Source: CSP1-4 sp963777975
GTDB lineage: Bacteria > Chloroflexota > Limnocylindria > Limnocylindrales > CSP1-4
Length of the DNA stretch: 64,000 nucleotides
NCBI GenBank assembly: GCA_963777975.1
Contig: CAVZSO010000002.1
Span: 372,001-436,000, forward strand
Direction of reading: 5' to 3'
Shown here: positions 27,208 through 35,877 of the stretch, in pieces
Position numbering within the stretch: the stretch's first letter is position 1
Layout: each line of letters begins with the position of its first letter
Translations under genes and position numbers: made by a program
Notes under the pieces: model-generated
The model's input: the letters and a program-made list of their open reading frames with translations, nothing else
Database searches by the model: none
Told to the model about the DNA's origin: nothing

Positions 27208-28578
27208 TTACTCGAGGTCGCTCGGTCGTGTCCCCAGCGTGACCTTGAGATCGAGCGTGGCGCCGTCACGGAGGACGGTCAGGGTGATCTGATCGCCCGG
27301 CCGATAGCGCACCAGGACGTCCTCGAGCGGGTGGGCGGCGTCGATGCGCTGGCCATCGATGGCGGTGATGATGTCGTCGTCCTGTAGCCCTGCCGTGGCT
27401 GCCGGCCCACCGGCGCGGACGCCGGGGCCGCCGCTGTCGCTGGCCACCCAGGCCCCGTAGTCGATGGGCAGGTTCGCCTGGCGCTTGAGCGTCGGGGTGA
27501 CGGGCTGGTAGCTGATGCCGATGTAGGGGCGTGAGAGCGGCTCACCCGCGACCGCCTGCTTGAGCAGTGGCTTGGCGATCTCGATGGGGATGGCGAAGCC
27601 GATGCCCTGCGCGCTGCCGGCGACGGCGGTGTTGACGCCGATGACCTGGCCCAGCGAGTCGACCAGCGCACCGCCCGAGTTGCCGGGGTTGATGGCGGCG
27701 TCCGTCTGGATGAGGTTGCGCAGCCGCCGTGGCTGGCCGGTCGCCTCGTCGTTGACCGTGATCGCTCGGCCAGTGGCGCTGATGACGCCGGTCGTGACGC
27801 TGTTCTCGAAGTCGCCAAGGGGGCTGCCGATCGCGATGGCCAGCTGGCCGATCTTGAGCGTGGTCGAGTCGCCGAGCGGCGCGACCGGCAGATCCGCGCC
27901 TTCGATCTTGACGATGGCGAGGTCGGTCAGCGTGTCGATGCCGTAGGTGGTGCCCTGGAACTCGCGGCCGTCCTTGAGCTTGACCGTCACCGTGTCGGAG
28001 CCCGCGACGACGTGGCGGTTGGTCAGGATCCAGCCGGCTGCGTCATAGATGATGCCCGAGCCGATGCCGGTCGTCGGCAGCGAGAATGGGTCGCTCGTGC
28101 TGCTGGGCGCAGCGCCCGAGTCGCCGCTCGCGGTGCTGTGGCTGGTGATGGTCACGACCGCTGGGCTGACCGCGGCCGCGGATCGGATGACAGCGGACTC
28201 CTCGTCCAGCTGGACGGTCGTCTGACCGACCGGTTGCCCGTTGACCACGGTCGGGGTGGCACTCGGCTCGAAGATGCCGGCGGCCTGCAGCACGAGCAGC
28301 TGGCCGGCCGAGGTGATGACCGCCGCGATGAGCGCGACCGCCAGGAGGGGTCCGACGGTCGGCCCGCGTCGACCGTGGTTGGTCACTGACGGGGCTTCAG
28401 CCGCAGGTGTCGCGACAGGCTCCATCCAGTGGCTCGGCGTGGAGGCCTCCGGCGGCGGTGCGGCCCACTGCGGGCGGCTCGGCTCGGCGGGCGGGCTGAA
28501 GGACGGGCTCGTCTCCGGGGCGCCTGACGAGGGCTGGTCGCCCGCGTCGTGGCCGGTCGGATGCTGGGGATCGGTCAT
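27208..28578 (-). CDS. htrA: HtrA/DegP-type serine protease with PDZ domain
   Basis: 456 aa. Long Pro/Ser-rich cytoplasmic N-terminus (1-75), one membrane helix (GPLLAVALIAAVITSAGQLLVL), then an external trypsin-like protease: His in WILTNRHVVAG, Asp in DTLTDLAIVKI, Ser in INPGNSGGALVDS. The C-terminal PDZ starts after SRPYIGISYQP and contains GLQDDDIITAIDGQ and VRYRPGDQITLTVLRDG. Degrades or refolds damaged secreted proteins. It lies 72 nt downstream of the histidine kinase gene, giving the order response regulator-kinase-protease. Confidence 0.93.
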   Translation of the reverse strand: MTDPQHPTGHDAGDQPSSGAPETSPSFSPPAEPSRPQWAAPPPEASTPSHWMEPVATPAAEAPSVTNHGRRGPTVGPLLAVALIAAVITSAGQLLVLQAAGIFEPSATPTVVNGQPVGQTTVQLDEESAVIRSAAAVSPAVVTITSHSTASGDSGAAPSSTSDPFSLPTTGIGSGIIYDAAGWILTNRHVVAGSDTVTVKLKDGREFQGTTYGIDTLTDLAIVKIEGADLPVAPLGDSTTLKIGQLAIAIGSPLGDFENSVTTGVISATGRAITVNDEATGQPRRLRNLIQTDAAINPGNSGGALVDSLGQVIGVNTAVAGSAQGIGFAIPIEIAKPLLKQAVAGEPLSRPYIGISYQPVTPTLKRQANLPIDYGAWVASDSGGPGVRAGGPAATAGLQDDDIITAIDGQRIDAAHPLEDVLVRYRPGDQITLTVLRDGATLDLKVTLGTRPSDLE

Positions 28579-28650
28579 GGGATGCTGACTCCGTCGGTGG
28601 TGCGGGTCGTCCCACGACGGCCCGGGAGCTAGAGCATGCGCGCCCTCGGT

Positions 28651-30204
28651 TCAGGCCTGACCTCCGGTCGGTGAAGATACCGTCACCTCGCGTGGCAGGA
28701 GGACGGATACGCGGGTGCCCTGCCCGAGCGTCGACTCGATGGACACCGACCCACCGTGCATCTCGACCACCGAGCGCACGATCGAGAGCCCCAGTCCGGA
28801 GCCTGTGCCGCGCTGCTCGTTGGCCAGCGTGCCCCGATAGAAGCGATCGAAGACGTGTGGCAGCTCGGCCGCATCGATGCCCACGCCGGTGTCGGTGACG
28901 ATCAGCTCGGCGCCGTCCGGGATCGCCTGCAGGCCGACCGTCACCCGCCCGCCGGCGGGCGTGAACTTGAGGGCGTTGCCGACGAGGTTGGTGAGCACCT
29001 GGCCGATGCGCTGCGGATCGTGTCGCTGGCGGACCGGTGCCGCGGGCAGGTCCGCGACCAGCTCGACCCCCTTGCGTCGAGCCGCGGGCTCCGCCTGGGC
29101 CAGTGAGCTCTCGATGACCGCCCGCAGGTCGTCGGGACGAAGATCGAGGGCCACCAGCCCAGAGTCGAGCTTGGACAGCTCGAGCAGGTTCGTCGCCAGC
29201 CAGTCGAGGCGCTCGATCTGTTGCCGGCTGGAACCGAGGAACTCGTCTCGCGTGCGGCGGTCCTCGGCGGCGCCTTCCTGGAGCAGCTCGTTGAAGGTCA
29301 GCAGCGCGGCGATCGGCGTGCGCAGCTCGTGGCTCACGTCGGCCAGGAAGTCGCGACTGCGGTCCCGGTCGCGGCGGATGAAGGAGACCGACTCCTCGAG
29401 CCGCTCGGCCATCAGGTTGAAGGCGTGGGCCAGCTCGGCGACCTCCGGCGCGCTGTCGTCGCGCTCCTCGACCCGGGACGTGAAGTCGCCTTCGGCGAGT
29501 GAGCGGGATGCACGGGTCAGACGCCGGATGGGCACCGTCAGCCGGTCGGCGATGACCGCCGAGACGATGACCGCCACCAGCAGCGCGGCGCTGGCGGCGA
29601 TGATCAGGACGCCGACCAGGTTGCCGAGCGTCTGGAGCCGATAGGTGTATGGCTGCGACAGCCGCAGCGTGAACAGGCGCTGCGGGGCGGTGCCGTCGAA
29701 CTGCGAGTACCACGGGTCGCCGACGGTGAAGGTCGAGGTGCTGGCGATGATCGAGTCGCGCGCCTGACCGGGCTCCGGCTGGACGCCGGTCACCGGCACG
29801 TTGAAGCTGCCCGCCGTCGGCAATGGCTGAGATGGCGACGGTGAGATCGTCATCAGCACGTCCGCCTGCGCCACGAACTCTGTCAGCTGGTTGAGGAAGC
29901 CGTCCGGGTCATCAGGTGCGCCGAAGGCCGCGGTCGTCCAGCTCGAGACCGTCGCCGGATCGGTCGGCGCCAGGATCGGCCGCGGTTCTGGACCGTCCAG
30001 GTCGAGCTGCTCGCGCAGCTGGAGCTGGATGAGGACGTGCATCGTCTGCGCCCGCGAGGCCAGGCTCTTCTCCTCCTGCTGCACGAAGTAGTCGTCCAGC
30101 AGGCGCGGCAGGGAGATGAGGACGAGGCTGAGGGCGATGGCCACCACCGCCGCGAAGGCGAGGGTCAGCCGAGCCCGAAGGCTGCTCGGGAACAGGCGCC
30201 GCAC
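28651..30204 (-). CDS. Membrane sensor histidine kinase (HAMP, HisKA, HATPase)
   Basis: 517 aa. First helix LTLAFAAVVAIALSLVLISL, an extracellular sensor of about 160 residues, second helix (LVGVLIIAASAALLVAVIVSAVIA), HAMP (DRLTVPIRRLTRASRSLAEGDF), then the H-box FLADVSHELRTPIAALL with the phospho-His, the N-box LVGNALKF, G1 DTGVGI, F-box DRFYRG and G2 GSGLGLSIV. All catalytic boxes are intact. It starts 13 nt after its response regulator and is followed by htrA, a layout like the MprAB-PepD envelope-stress system. Confidence 0.93.
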   Translation of the reverse strand: MRRLFPSSLRARLTLAFAAVVAIALSLVLISLPRLLDDYFVQQEEKSLASRAQTMHVLIQLQLREQLDLDGPEPRPILAPTDPATVSSWTTAAFGAPDDPDGFLNQLTEFVAQADVLMTISPSPSQPLPTAGSFNVPVTGVQPEPGQARDSIIASTSTFTVGDPWYSQFDGTAPQRLFTLRLSQPYTYRLQTLGNLVGVLIIAASAALLVAVIVSAVIADRLTVPIRRLTRASRSLAEGDFTSRVEERDDSAPEVAELAHAFNLMAERLEESVSFIRRDRDRSRDFLADVSHELRTPIAALLTFNELLQEGAAEDRRTRDEFLGSSRQQIERLDWLATNLLELSKLDSGLVALDLRPDDLRAVIESSLAQAEPAARRKGVELVADLPAAPVRQRHDPQRIGQVLTNLVGNALKFTPAGGRVTVGLQAIPDGAELIVTDTGVGIDAAELPHVFDRFYRGTLANEQRGTGSGLGLSIVRSVVEMHGGSVSIESTLGQGTRVSVLLPREVTVSSPTGGQA

Positions 30205-30217
30205 GCGACCCGGCGCC

Positions 30218-30916
30218 TCAGCGCTCGGCGAAGGCGTAGCCGACGCCGCGGACCGTCAGGATGAAGACCGGGTCCGCCTGGTCGTCCTCCAGCTTCTCGC
30301 GCAGATGGCTGATGTGCACGTTGATGGTCTTCTCGTCCTGGTCGAGCGCGTCGTAGTCGCGGATGAGCTCGAGCAGCTCGCTGCGCGTGTAGACCCGACC
30401 GGGCCGCGAGGCGAGGTGGCGGAGCAGGTCGAACTCGGTGGCCGTCAATGCGATGCGTCGGTCGCCGCGCTGGACGCGTCGGCGCTCGAGGTCGATGACC
30501 AGGTCGCGATGGCGGATCATCCGCCCGCCGCCGGCATCGGAGAGATCGCCATACGCCCGCCGCAGGAGGGCCTTGATGCGGCTCATCAGCTCGCGCAGGG
30601 CGAAGGGCTTGGTCAGGTAGTCGTCGGCGCCGAGCTCGAGGCCGATGACCTTGTCGACCTCGTCGTCGCGAGCGGTCAGGAAGAGGACCGGCGCCTTGGA
30701 GCCGGCCGCACGCATCCGCCGCAGGACCTCGAACCCATCCATGCCCGGCAGCCTGACGTCGAGGATGACGAGGTCCGGCGCCTTCTGCGTGGCGAACTCG
30801 AGGCCTTCCTCGCCGCTCCGGGCGAGGGTCACGTCGTAGCCTTCCTGCTGGAGGGCGTACTGGACGCCGCGGGCGACCGCGTGCTCGTCTTCGACGATCA
30901 GGATGGTGGCAGTCAT
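30218..30916 (-). CDS. OmpR-family response regulator
   Basis: 232 aa from ATG 30916 (MTATILIVEDE). Receiver domain: acidic pocket EDE, phospho-Asp in LVILDVRLPGMDGF, Thr in LFLTARDDE, Lys in LTKPFALREL. C-terminal winged-helix (ALTATEFDLLRHLASRPGRVYTRSELLE, INVHISHLREKLEDD, VRGVGYAF). Controls transcription together with the adjacent kinase. First gene of the RR-HK-htrA block. Confidence 0.94.
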   Translation of the reverse strand: MTATILIVEDEHAVARGVQYALQQEGYDVTLARSGEEGLEFATQKAPDLVILDVRLPGMDGFEVLRRMRAAGSKAPVLFLTARDDEVDKVIGLELGADDYLTKPFALRELMSRIKALLRRAYGDLSDAGGGRMIRHRDLVIDLERRRVQRGDRRIALTATEFDLLRHLASRPGRVYTRSELLELIRDYDALDQDEKTINVHISHLREKLEDDQADPVFILTVRGVGYAFAER

Positions 30917-30950
30917 GGTCGCGGCGCATGGTACATCGGGGGCCATCTGC

Positions 30951-30956
30951 TACCAT
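30951..30956 (+). promoter_or_regulatory. Candidate -10 box TACCAT upstream of the L25 gene
   Basis: CTGCTACCATT lies about 75 nt before GTG 31030, in the gap between divergent regulator and L25 genes. Box type is like the other TANNNT sites; no clear -35. Confidence 0.4.
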
Positions 30957-31029
30957 TCCGCCCCCATCCATCACCGATCCGCCGCGCGTCAGACGTGCGC
31001 GCCGCGCCCGCCGTGAGGTCTCGATCACC

Positions 31030-31683
31030 GTGAGCACCCGACCCGAACTCGTCGCGCAGCGCCGCGTCATCCTCGGCAAGAAGGTCGCCGATCTGCGCCG
31101 CGACGGCATCCTGCCGGCCGTCGTGTACGGTCATGGCGGCGACTCCGAGTCGATCCAGGTCGATGCTCGCGCGTTCGACGATCTGCGCCGGCATCATGGT
31201 CGGAACACGCTGCTCGACCTCAAGATCGAGGGCGGCAAGGCGCGACCGGTGCTCGTCCACCAGATCGCCGAGCACCCCGTCAAGCGCAAGGCCGTGCACG
31301 TCGACTTCTACCTCGTGACGATGACCGAGGAGATGACCGTCGACGTGCGCGTCGTCGCCATCGGTGAGTCGTTCGCGGTCGAGAAGCTCGGCGCCACGCT
31401 GCTGCATCAGCTCGACAGCATCAAGGTGCGCGCCCTGCCGGCCGACCTGCCGCAGACCCTCGAGGCCGACATCTCGCCGCTGGCGACGTTCGACGACGTC
31501 ATCCACGCCGGCGACGTTCCCCTGCCGGCGACGGTCACGCTGGTGACGGATCCGCACGAGACGGTCATCCGGCTCCAGGCACCGCGCGTCGAGGAAGTGG
31601 TCGTCGCTGCCGAAGTCCCGGCCGAGGAGGGTGGCGAGGTCGCCGAGGACGAGGCCGGCGAGTCCGAGGGCGCAGAGTCCTAG
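31030..31683 (+). CDS. rplY: 50S ribosomal protein L25/general stress protein Ctc
   Basis: 217 aa from GTG 31030 (VSTRPELVAQRRVILGKKVADLRRDG). N-terminal L25 domain binding 5S rRNA: GILPAVVYGHGG, KIEGGKARPVLVHQIAEHPVKRKAVHVDFYLV. C-terminal TL5/CTC domain (LPADLPQTLEADISPL, IHAGDVPLPATVTLVTDP). The acidic tail (EVPAEEGGEVAEDEAGESEG) is usual for the long form. Stands alone on its transcript. Confidence 0.92.
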   Translation: MSTRPELVAQRRVILGKKVADLRRDGILPAVVYGHGGDSESIQVDARAFDDLRRHHGRNTLLDLKIEGGKARPVLVHQIAEHPVKRKAVHVDFYLVTMTEEMTVDVRVVAIGESFAVEKLGATLLHQLDSIKVRALPADLPQTLEADISPLATFDDVIHAGDVPLPATVTLVTDPHETVIRLQAPRVEEVVVAAEVPAEEGGEVAEDEAGESEGAES

Positions 31684-31717
31684 CCCGCGTCGGCCCGCCA
31701 GACGAGGTCGCCACGCC

Positions 31718-33574
31718 GTGACGACGCCGATCGCCGACGCCGCCATCGAGACCGAAAACCTCGTCAAGCGCTACGGGCGCACGGTCGCGCTCGATGGCCT
31801 GACGATGCGTGTCCCGGCCGGCGAGGTCTTCGGCTTCCTTGGCCCCAATGGCGCGGGCAAGACGACGGCCATCAAGCTGCTGCTGGGCCTCGCCCGCCCG
31901 ACCTCCGGTCAGGCCAGGTTGCTCGGCCGCCCGGCCGGCGATCGCGAAGCGCGCCGACACGTGGGTTACCTGCCCGAGCTCTTCCGCTACCAGGCCTGGC
32001 TGAGCGGTCGCGAGGTGCTCGCTGCCCATTGCCGGCTGGCCGGCCTGTCGCGGTCCACCTGGGGACCGCAGATCGATGCCGCGCTGCACGCGGCGGGCAT
32101 CAGCGAGCGTGGCGGCGATCGCGTCGGCGGCTACTCCAAGGGCATGCAGCAGCGGCTCGGCCTGGCCGTGGCCCTGCTCGGCGACCCGGCCGTCGTCTTC
32201 CTGGACGAGCCGACGTCCGCGCTCGACCCCGTCGGCCGGCTGGAGATGCGCGGCATCGTCCACGGCCTTCGCGAGCGCGGCACGACCATCTTCCTCAACT
32301 CCCATCTGCTGACCGAGGTCGAGCGGGTCTGTGACCGGGTGGTCATCCTCGATCACGGCCGGGTGGTGGCCGCCGGTCCGTTGGCGGACCTCCTGTCGGA
32401 GCATCACCTGCGCATCCGTGTCACCGGGCTCGATCGGCCAGCGGCCGAGCTGCTGGCGGCCTTCGGACCGCTGACCGAGGTCGACGGCTACCTCGAGATC
32501 TCCGGCCTCGATCCCGCGCGGGTGCCGGATCTGGTGGCGACCCTTGTCGCGGCCGGCGGGCGGGTGTACGCCGTCGAGCCTCGCCAGGCGACGCTCGAAG
32601 AACGCTTCGCCGAGGCGGTCGGGGCGCCGCCGCTGGCACCGCCGCCGCACGCGTGGGGCGGCAGCTGCGGACGGGCGAACGGCCGACTGATGCCGCTCCT
32701 GGACCTTGCCTGGCTGACCGTTCGCGAGGTCGCCCGACGACGCCTGTTCCTGATCCTGGTGCTGATCACGGTGGCCTCCGTGGCGCTCTCGGCCTGGGGC
32801 TTCAGCCAGGTCAAGGAGGCCCTCTCGAGCCAGGATGTCGGAAACGGCCTCGAGGCTGGTGGGCTGACCGGCGAGCTGGCCCTGCAGTTCATCTACGCGC
32901 AGCTGCTCATCCTCGTGACCTTCATGTTCAGCTTCATCCTGGCGCTCAGTGCGGTCTTCATCGCGGCCCCCGTCATCGCCGGCGAGCTCGAATCCGGGAT
33001 CGCCCTGACCATCCTCGCCCGCCCGGTCGGTCGCTCGGCGTACCTGCTCGGGAAGTGGCTCGGGGTCGCCGCCATCATCTGCGTCTACGCGGTCGCGTCT
33101 GGCCTGGTGGAGCTGGTCGTGGTCGACCTCATCACCGGCTATCTGCCGCCCGACCCGCTCCTGGGCGTGGCCTACCTCTCGGCCCAGGCGCTCGTGCTGC
33201 TCTCGCTGACCATCCTGCTGAGCACCCGTCTGTCGGCCATCACCGCCGGTGTCGCCTGCGTGGCCATCTACGGCCTGGCCTGGATCGGCGGCATCATCGG
33301 TGGCATCGGGGTGGCCATGGGCGAGGCCTCCATCGGGCGCATCGGGGACCTCAGCCGCCTGTTGCTGCCGACGGACGGCCTCTGGCGTGGGGTCGTCTAC
33401 CACCTCGAGCCGCGCGAGCTGCTGCTGCTGGTCGATCAGGCCGGTCCGCTGACCGCCGCCTTCCCGTTCCTGGTCGAGACCCCGCCGACGCCGGGCTTCC
33501 TGGCCTGGTGCGTGCTCTGGTTCACCGTCGTCCTCGGGCTGGCCGTGCTCAGCTTCCGCCGCCGCGAGATCTGA
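31718..33574 (+). CDS. ABC transporter: ATPase and permease in one reading frame
   Basis: 618 aa from GTG 31718. ATPase part (residues 1-310): Walker A LGPNGAGKTTAIK, Q-loop equivalent at YLPE, signature YSKGMQQRLG, Walker B VVFLDEPTSALD, switch His in NSHLL. Typical CcmA/NatA-type exporter subunit. From MPLLDLAWLTVREVARRR (nt 32690) a six-helix ABC-2 permease follows (LILVLITVASVALSAWG, FMFSFILALSAVFIAAPVI, GVAAIICVYAVASGLVELV and more). Usually these are two genes; a TGATG in another frame at 32687-32691 suggests a stop-start overlap hidden by an indel just upstream. Substrate unknown. Confidence 0.82.
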   Translation: MTTPIADAAIETENLVKRYGRTVALDGLTMRVPAGEVFGFLGPNGAGKTTAIKLLLGLARPTSGQARLLGRPAGDREARRHVGYLPELFRYQAWLSGREVLAAHCRLAGLSRSTWGPQIDAALHAAGISERGGDRVGGYSKGMQQRLGLAVALLGDPAVVFLDEPTSALDPVGRLEMRGIVHGLRERGTTIFLNSHLLTEVERVCDRVVILDHGRVVAAGPLADLLSEHHLRIRVTGLDRPAAELLAAFGPLTEVDGYLEISGLDPARVPDLVATLVAAGGRVYAVEPRQATLEERFAEAVGAPPLAPPPHAWGGSCGRANGRLMPLLDLAWLTVREVARRRLFLILVLITVASVALSAWGFSQVKEALSSQDVGNGLEAGGLTGELALQFIYAQLLILVTFMFSFILALSAVFIAAPVIAGELESGIALTILARPVGRSAYLLGKWLGVAAIICVYAVASGLVELVVVDLITGYLPPDPLLGVAYLSAQALVLLSLTILLSTRLSAITAGVACVAIYGLAWIGGIIGGIGVAMGEASIGRIGDLSRLLLPTDGLWRGVVYHLEPRELLLLVDQAGPLTAAFPFLVETPPTPGFLAWCVLWFTVVLGLAVLSFRRREI

Positions 33575-33718
33575 TCGCGGACGCCTCGGGACCCTGCCTC
33601 GACCGCGGGTGGAACCGTGCTACGCTCGCCGCCGTCTGGCAGCGGACGTCGTCCCTCAGACCACGCTCGATCACCCTTCGGCCGGGCAGCCACGACTCGT
33701 ACCACGGAGCATCGATCC

Positions 33719-34516
33719 ATGCGACTCAGGTTCCTCGCCCTGACGGCCGTCGGCGCTCTTGCCGTCGTCGGTTGCAGTGCCATCGGCGCCGCCCAGGGCG
33801 GCCAGCTCGAAGGCGTCACATGGCGTCTCTCGACGTACATCGCGGACGGCAAGCCCGTCGAGGTGCCGGCCGCGATCGGAGCGACCGCCACCTTCGCAGG
33901 CGGCCAAGTCTCCGGGTCGAACGGCTGCAATAGCTACGGCGGCCCCTACGTGGCCTCGGGCAGCAGCCTGACCGTTGGACCGCTGGCCTCGACGATGATG
34001 GCCTGTGGCCCGGTCCAGAGCGCGATCGAATCGGCGTTCATGACGGGCTTCCAGGCGGCCGGCAGCTACACCGCCACCGAAGCGCAGCTGACGATCTACG
34101 ACACGACCGGCGCCCAGACGCTGGTCTTCGAGCCACAGACCGCGATCACGCTCGTCGGCACGCCCTGGACCGTGACCCAGTACAACAACGGCAAGCAGGC
34201 GACCGTCAGTCCGGTCCTCGACTCGACCATCACGCTCGAGTTCGGCGCCGACGGCACGGTCTCCGGCAACGCCACCTGCAACACGTACAACGGCAGCTAC
34301 GCGACCGACGGCGACAAGCTGACCATCGGGCCGCTGGCGACGACGCGGATGGCCTGCGCCTCCGACGAGCTCAACGCGCAAGAGATGCAGTACCTGGCTG
34401 CACTCCAGAACGCGGCCACCTTCGAGATCTCGAACGGCACCCTGACCATCCGGGACGACGCCGACCCGCCGGCGAATCAGGTCTTCGCGACGCCGCTGGC
34501 GGTGCAGGCGCCCTGA
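33719..34516 (+). CDS. META/HslJ-domain lipoprotein
   Basis: 265 aa from ATG 33719. Signal peptide with lipobox LAVVGCS (Cys at about 19), so probably a lipid-anchored protein. Two META (HslJ-like) domains: GGQLEGVTWRLSTY...GSNGCNSYGGPY...MMACGP and TLVGTPWTVTQYN...GNATCNTYNGSY...TTRMACAS. Each carries the CN-x-Y-x-G and MAC cysteine pair. HslJ-like proteins are implicated in heat or antibiotic stress; exact role unknown. Confidence 0.85.
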   Translation: MRLRFLALTAVGALAVVGCSAIGAAQGGQLEGVTWRLSTYIADGKPVEVPAAIGATATFAGGQVSGSNGCNSYGGPYVASGSSLTVGPLASTMMACGPVQSAIESAFMTGFQAAGSYTATEAQLTIYDTTGAQTLVFEPQTAITLVGTPWTVTQYNNGKQATVSPVLDSTITLEFGADGTVSGNATCNTYNGSYATDGDKLTIGPLATTRMACASDELNAQEMQYLAALQNAATFEISNGTLTIRDDADPPANQVFATPLAVQAP

Positions 34517-34519
34517 CTC

Positions 34520-35728
34520 CTAGCCCAGGCGCATCTCGGCCGCGATGGCGGCGCAGACAGGCTCGAGATTCGCGTTCGTGAGGCCGGCGACGTTCACTCT
34601 GCCGGCTCCGACGAGGTAGATGGCCCGCTCCTCGCGCAGCCGGCCGACCTGGTCGGTCGTCATGTCGAGCAGCGAGAACATGCCACGCTGTCGGAGGAGG
34701 GGTTCCGGGTCGAACGGCGCACCTGCCGCCCGCAGTCCTTCCACGAAGCGCCGCCGATTGCCGTTGATGCGGTCGCGCATCGCGGCCACCTCACGTTCCC
34801 AGCGCGCCCGCAGGCCGGCATCGAGCAGGACCGTGGCCACGACCTCGCCGCCATGCGCTGGCGGGTTGGAATAGAGCGTTCGAACGACCGCCTTGGCGTG
34901 GCTCATCAGCACCTCCGACTCGTGTGCGTCGGCGCCGACGATCGAGAGTGCCCCGACGCGCTCGGCGTAGAGCGCGAAGTTCTTGGAGAAGCTCGAGGCG
35001 ACCAGGAACTCCGGTGACGAGTCCGCGATGGTCAGCATGCCGGCCGCGTCCTCGCGCAGGCCGTCACCGAAGCCCTGATAGGCGAAGTCGACCAGCGGCA
35101 GCAAGCGACGCTCGGCGATGACCGCGGCCAGCTGCGCCCATTGCTCCGCGCTCGGGTCGACGCCCGACGGGTTGTGGCAGCAGCCGTGGAGGACGACCAC
35201 GTCACCGGGCGACGCATCCACGAGCGAGCCGAGCAGTCCGGCCAGGTCCAGGCTGCCGGTCGCAGGGTGGAGGTACGCGTAGGCACGCGTCTGCAGCCCG
35301 GCCGCCGCGAAGACCTGGGGGTGGTTGGGCCACGTCGGGGTCGACAGCCAGACCGTCGTCTTCGGTCGCAGTCGGTAGAGGAGATCGGCGGCCACCCGGA
35401 GGGCGCCGGTGCCACCCGGTGCGTGGAGGGTCTGCACGCGGCTGGCGGCGAGCAGGGGATGCTCGGCCCCGAAGAGCAGCTCACGTACGGCGCCGAGATA
35501 GGCCGGATCGCCGATGATCGGTTTGTAGAGCTTGGTGGTCTGCGCGTCGAGGATGCGCTGCTCGGCCTCGGTGACCGTCTCCAGCACGGGCGTGATCCCC
35601 TGCTCATCGACGTAGACGCCTGAGGCCAGGCTGATCTTTTCCGGTCGCGGGTCGGCCCGGAAGGCCTCGGCCAGACCGAGGATGCTGTCGGGCGGCGCCG
35701 GTCGGAGGTCGGCGAAGGCGGTCGTCAT
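34520..35728 (-). CDS. Aromatic/aspartate aminotransferase (class I, PLP)
   Basis: 402 aa from ATG 35728, chosen because TACGAT lies 6 nt upstream on the minus strand (35740-35735) and gives a leaderless start. AspC/TyrB-type features: KISLASGVYVDEQGITPVLETV, YKPIIGDPAYLGAV, HAPGGTGALRVAADLL, LHGCCHNPSGVDP, VDFAYQGFGDGLREDAAG, and the PLP lysine in VASSFSKNFALYAERVG. C-terminal RVNVAGLTNANL. Probably transaminates aspartate or aromatic amino acids; which one cannot be told. Convergent with the META gene, 3 nt apart. Confidence 0.9.
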   Translation of the reverse strand: MTTAFADLRPAPPDSILGLAEAFRADPRPEKISLASGVYVDEQGITPVLETVTEAEQRILDAQTTKLYKPIIGDPAYLGAVRELLFGAEHPLLAASRVQTLHAPGGTGALRVAADLLYRLRPKTTVWLSTPTWPNHPQVFAAAGLQTRAYAYLHPATGSLDLAGLLGSLVDASPGDVVVLHGCCHNPSGVDPSAEQWAQLAAVIAERRLLPLVDFAYQGFGDGLREDAAGMLTIADSSPEFLVASSFSKNFALYAERVGALSIVGADAHESEVLMSHAKAVVRTLYSNPPAHGGEVVATVLLDAGLRARWEREVAAMRDRINGNRRRFVEGLRAAGAPFDPEPLLRQRGMFSLLDMTTDQVGRLREERAIYLVGAGRVNVAGLTNANLEPVCAAIAAEMRLG

Positions 35729-35734
35729 CTGCGC

Positions 35735-35740
35735 ATCGTA
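35735..35740 (-). promoter_or_regulatory. -10 box TACGAT, leaderless ATG of the aminotransferase
   Basis: Read on the minus strand, TACGAT is followed by 6 nt and ATG 35728. Confidence 0.6.
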
Positions 35741-35877
35741 GCCGCCGACTCGAGGTCCCGGACAGCCCTGGCGCCTCATCGTCCGTTCAGGCGCTTCTCA
35801 GGCAGCTGCCCGACCATGGGCGGCGACGTTTGACGCGCTGACCCGACCGCCGCGACCATGGAAGGCAAGGAGCCCGC

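Noticed and set aside
31565..33403. 612-residue minus-strand open frame opposite the ABC exporter
   Set aside because: Charged low-complexity shadow; the ABC motifs are on the plus strand.
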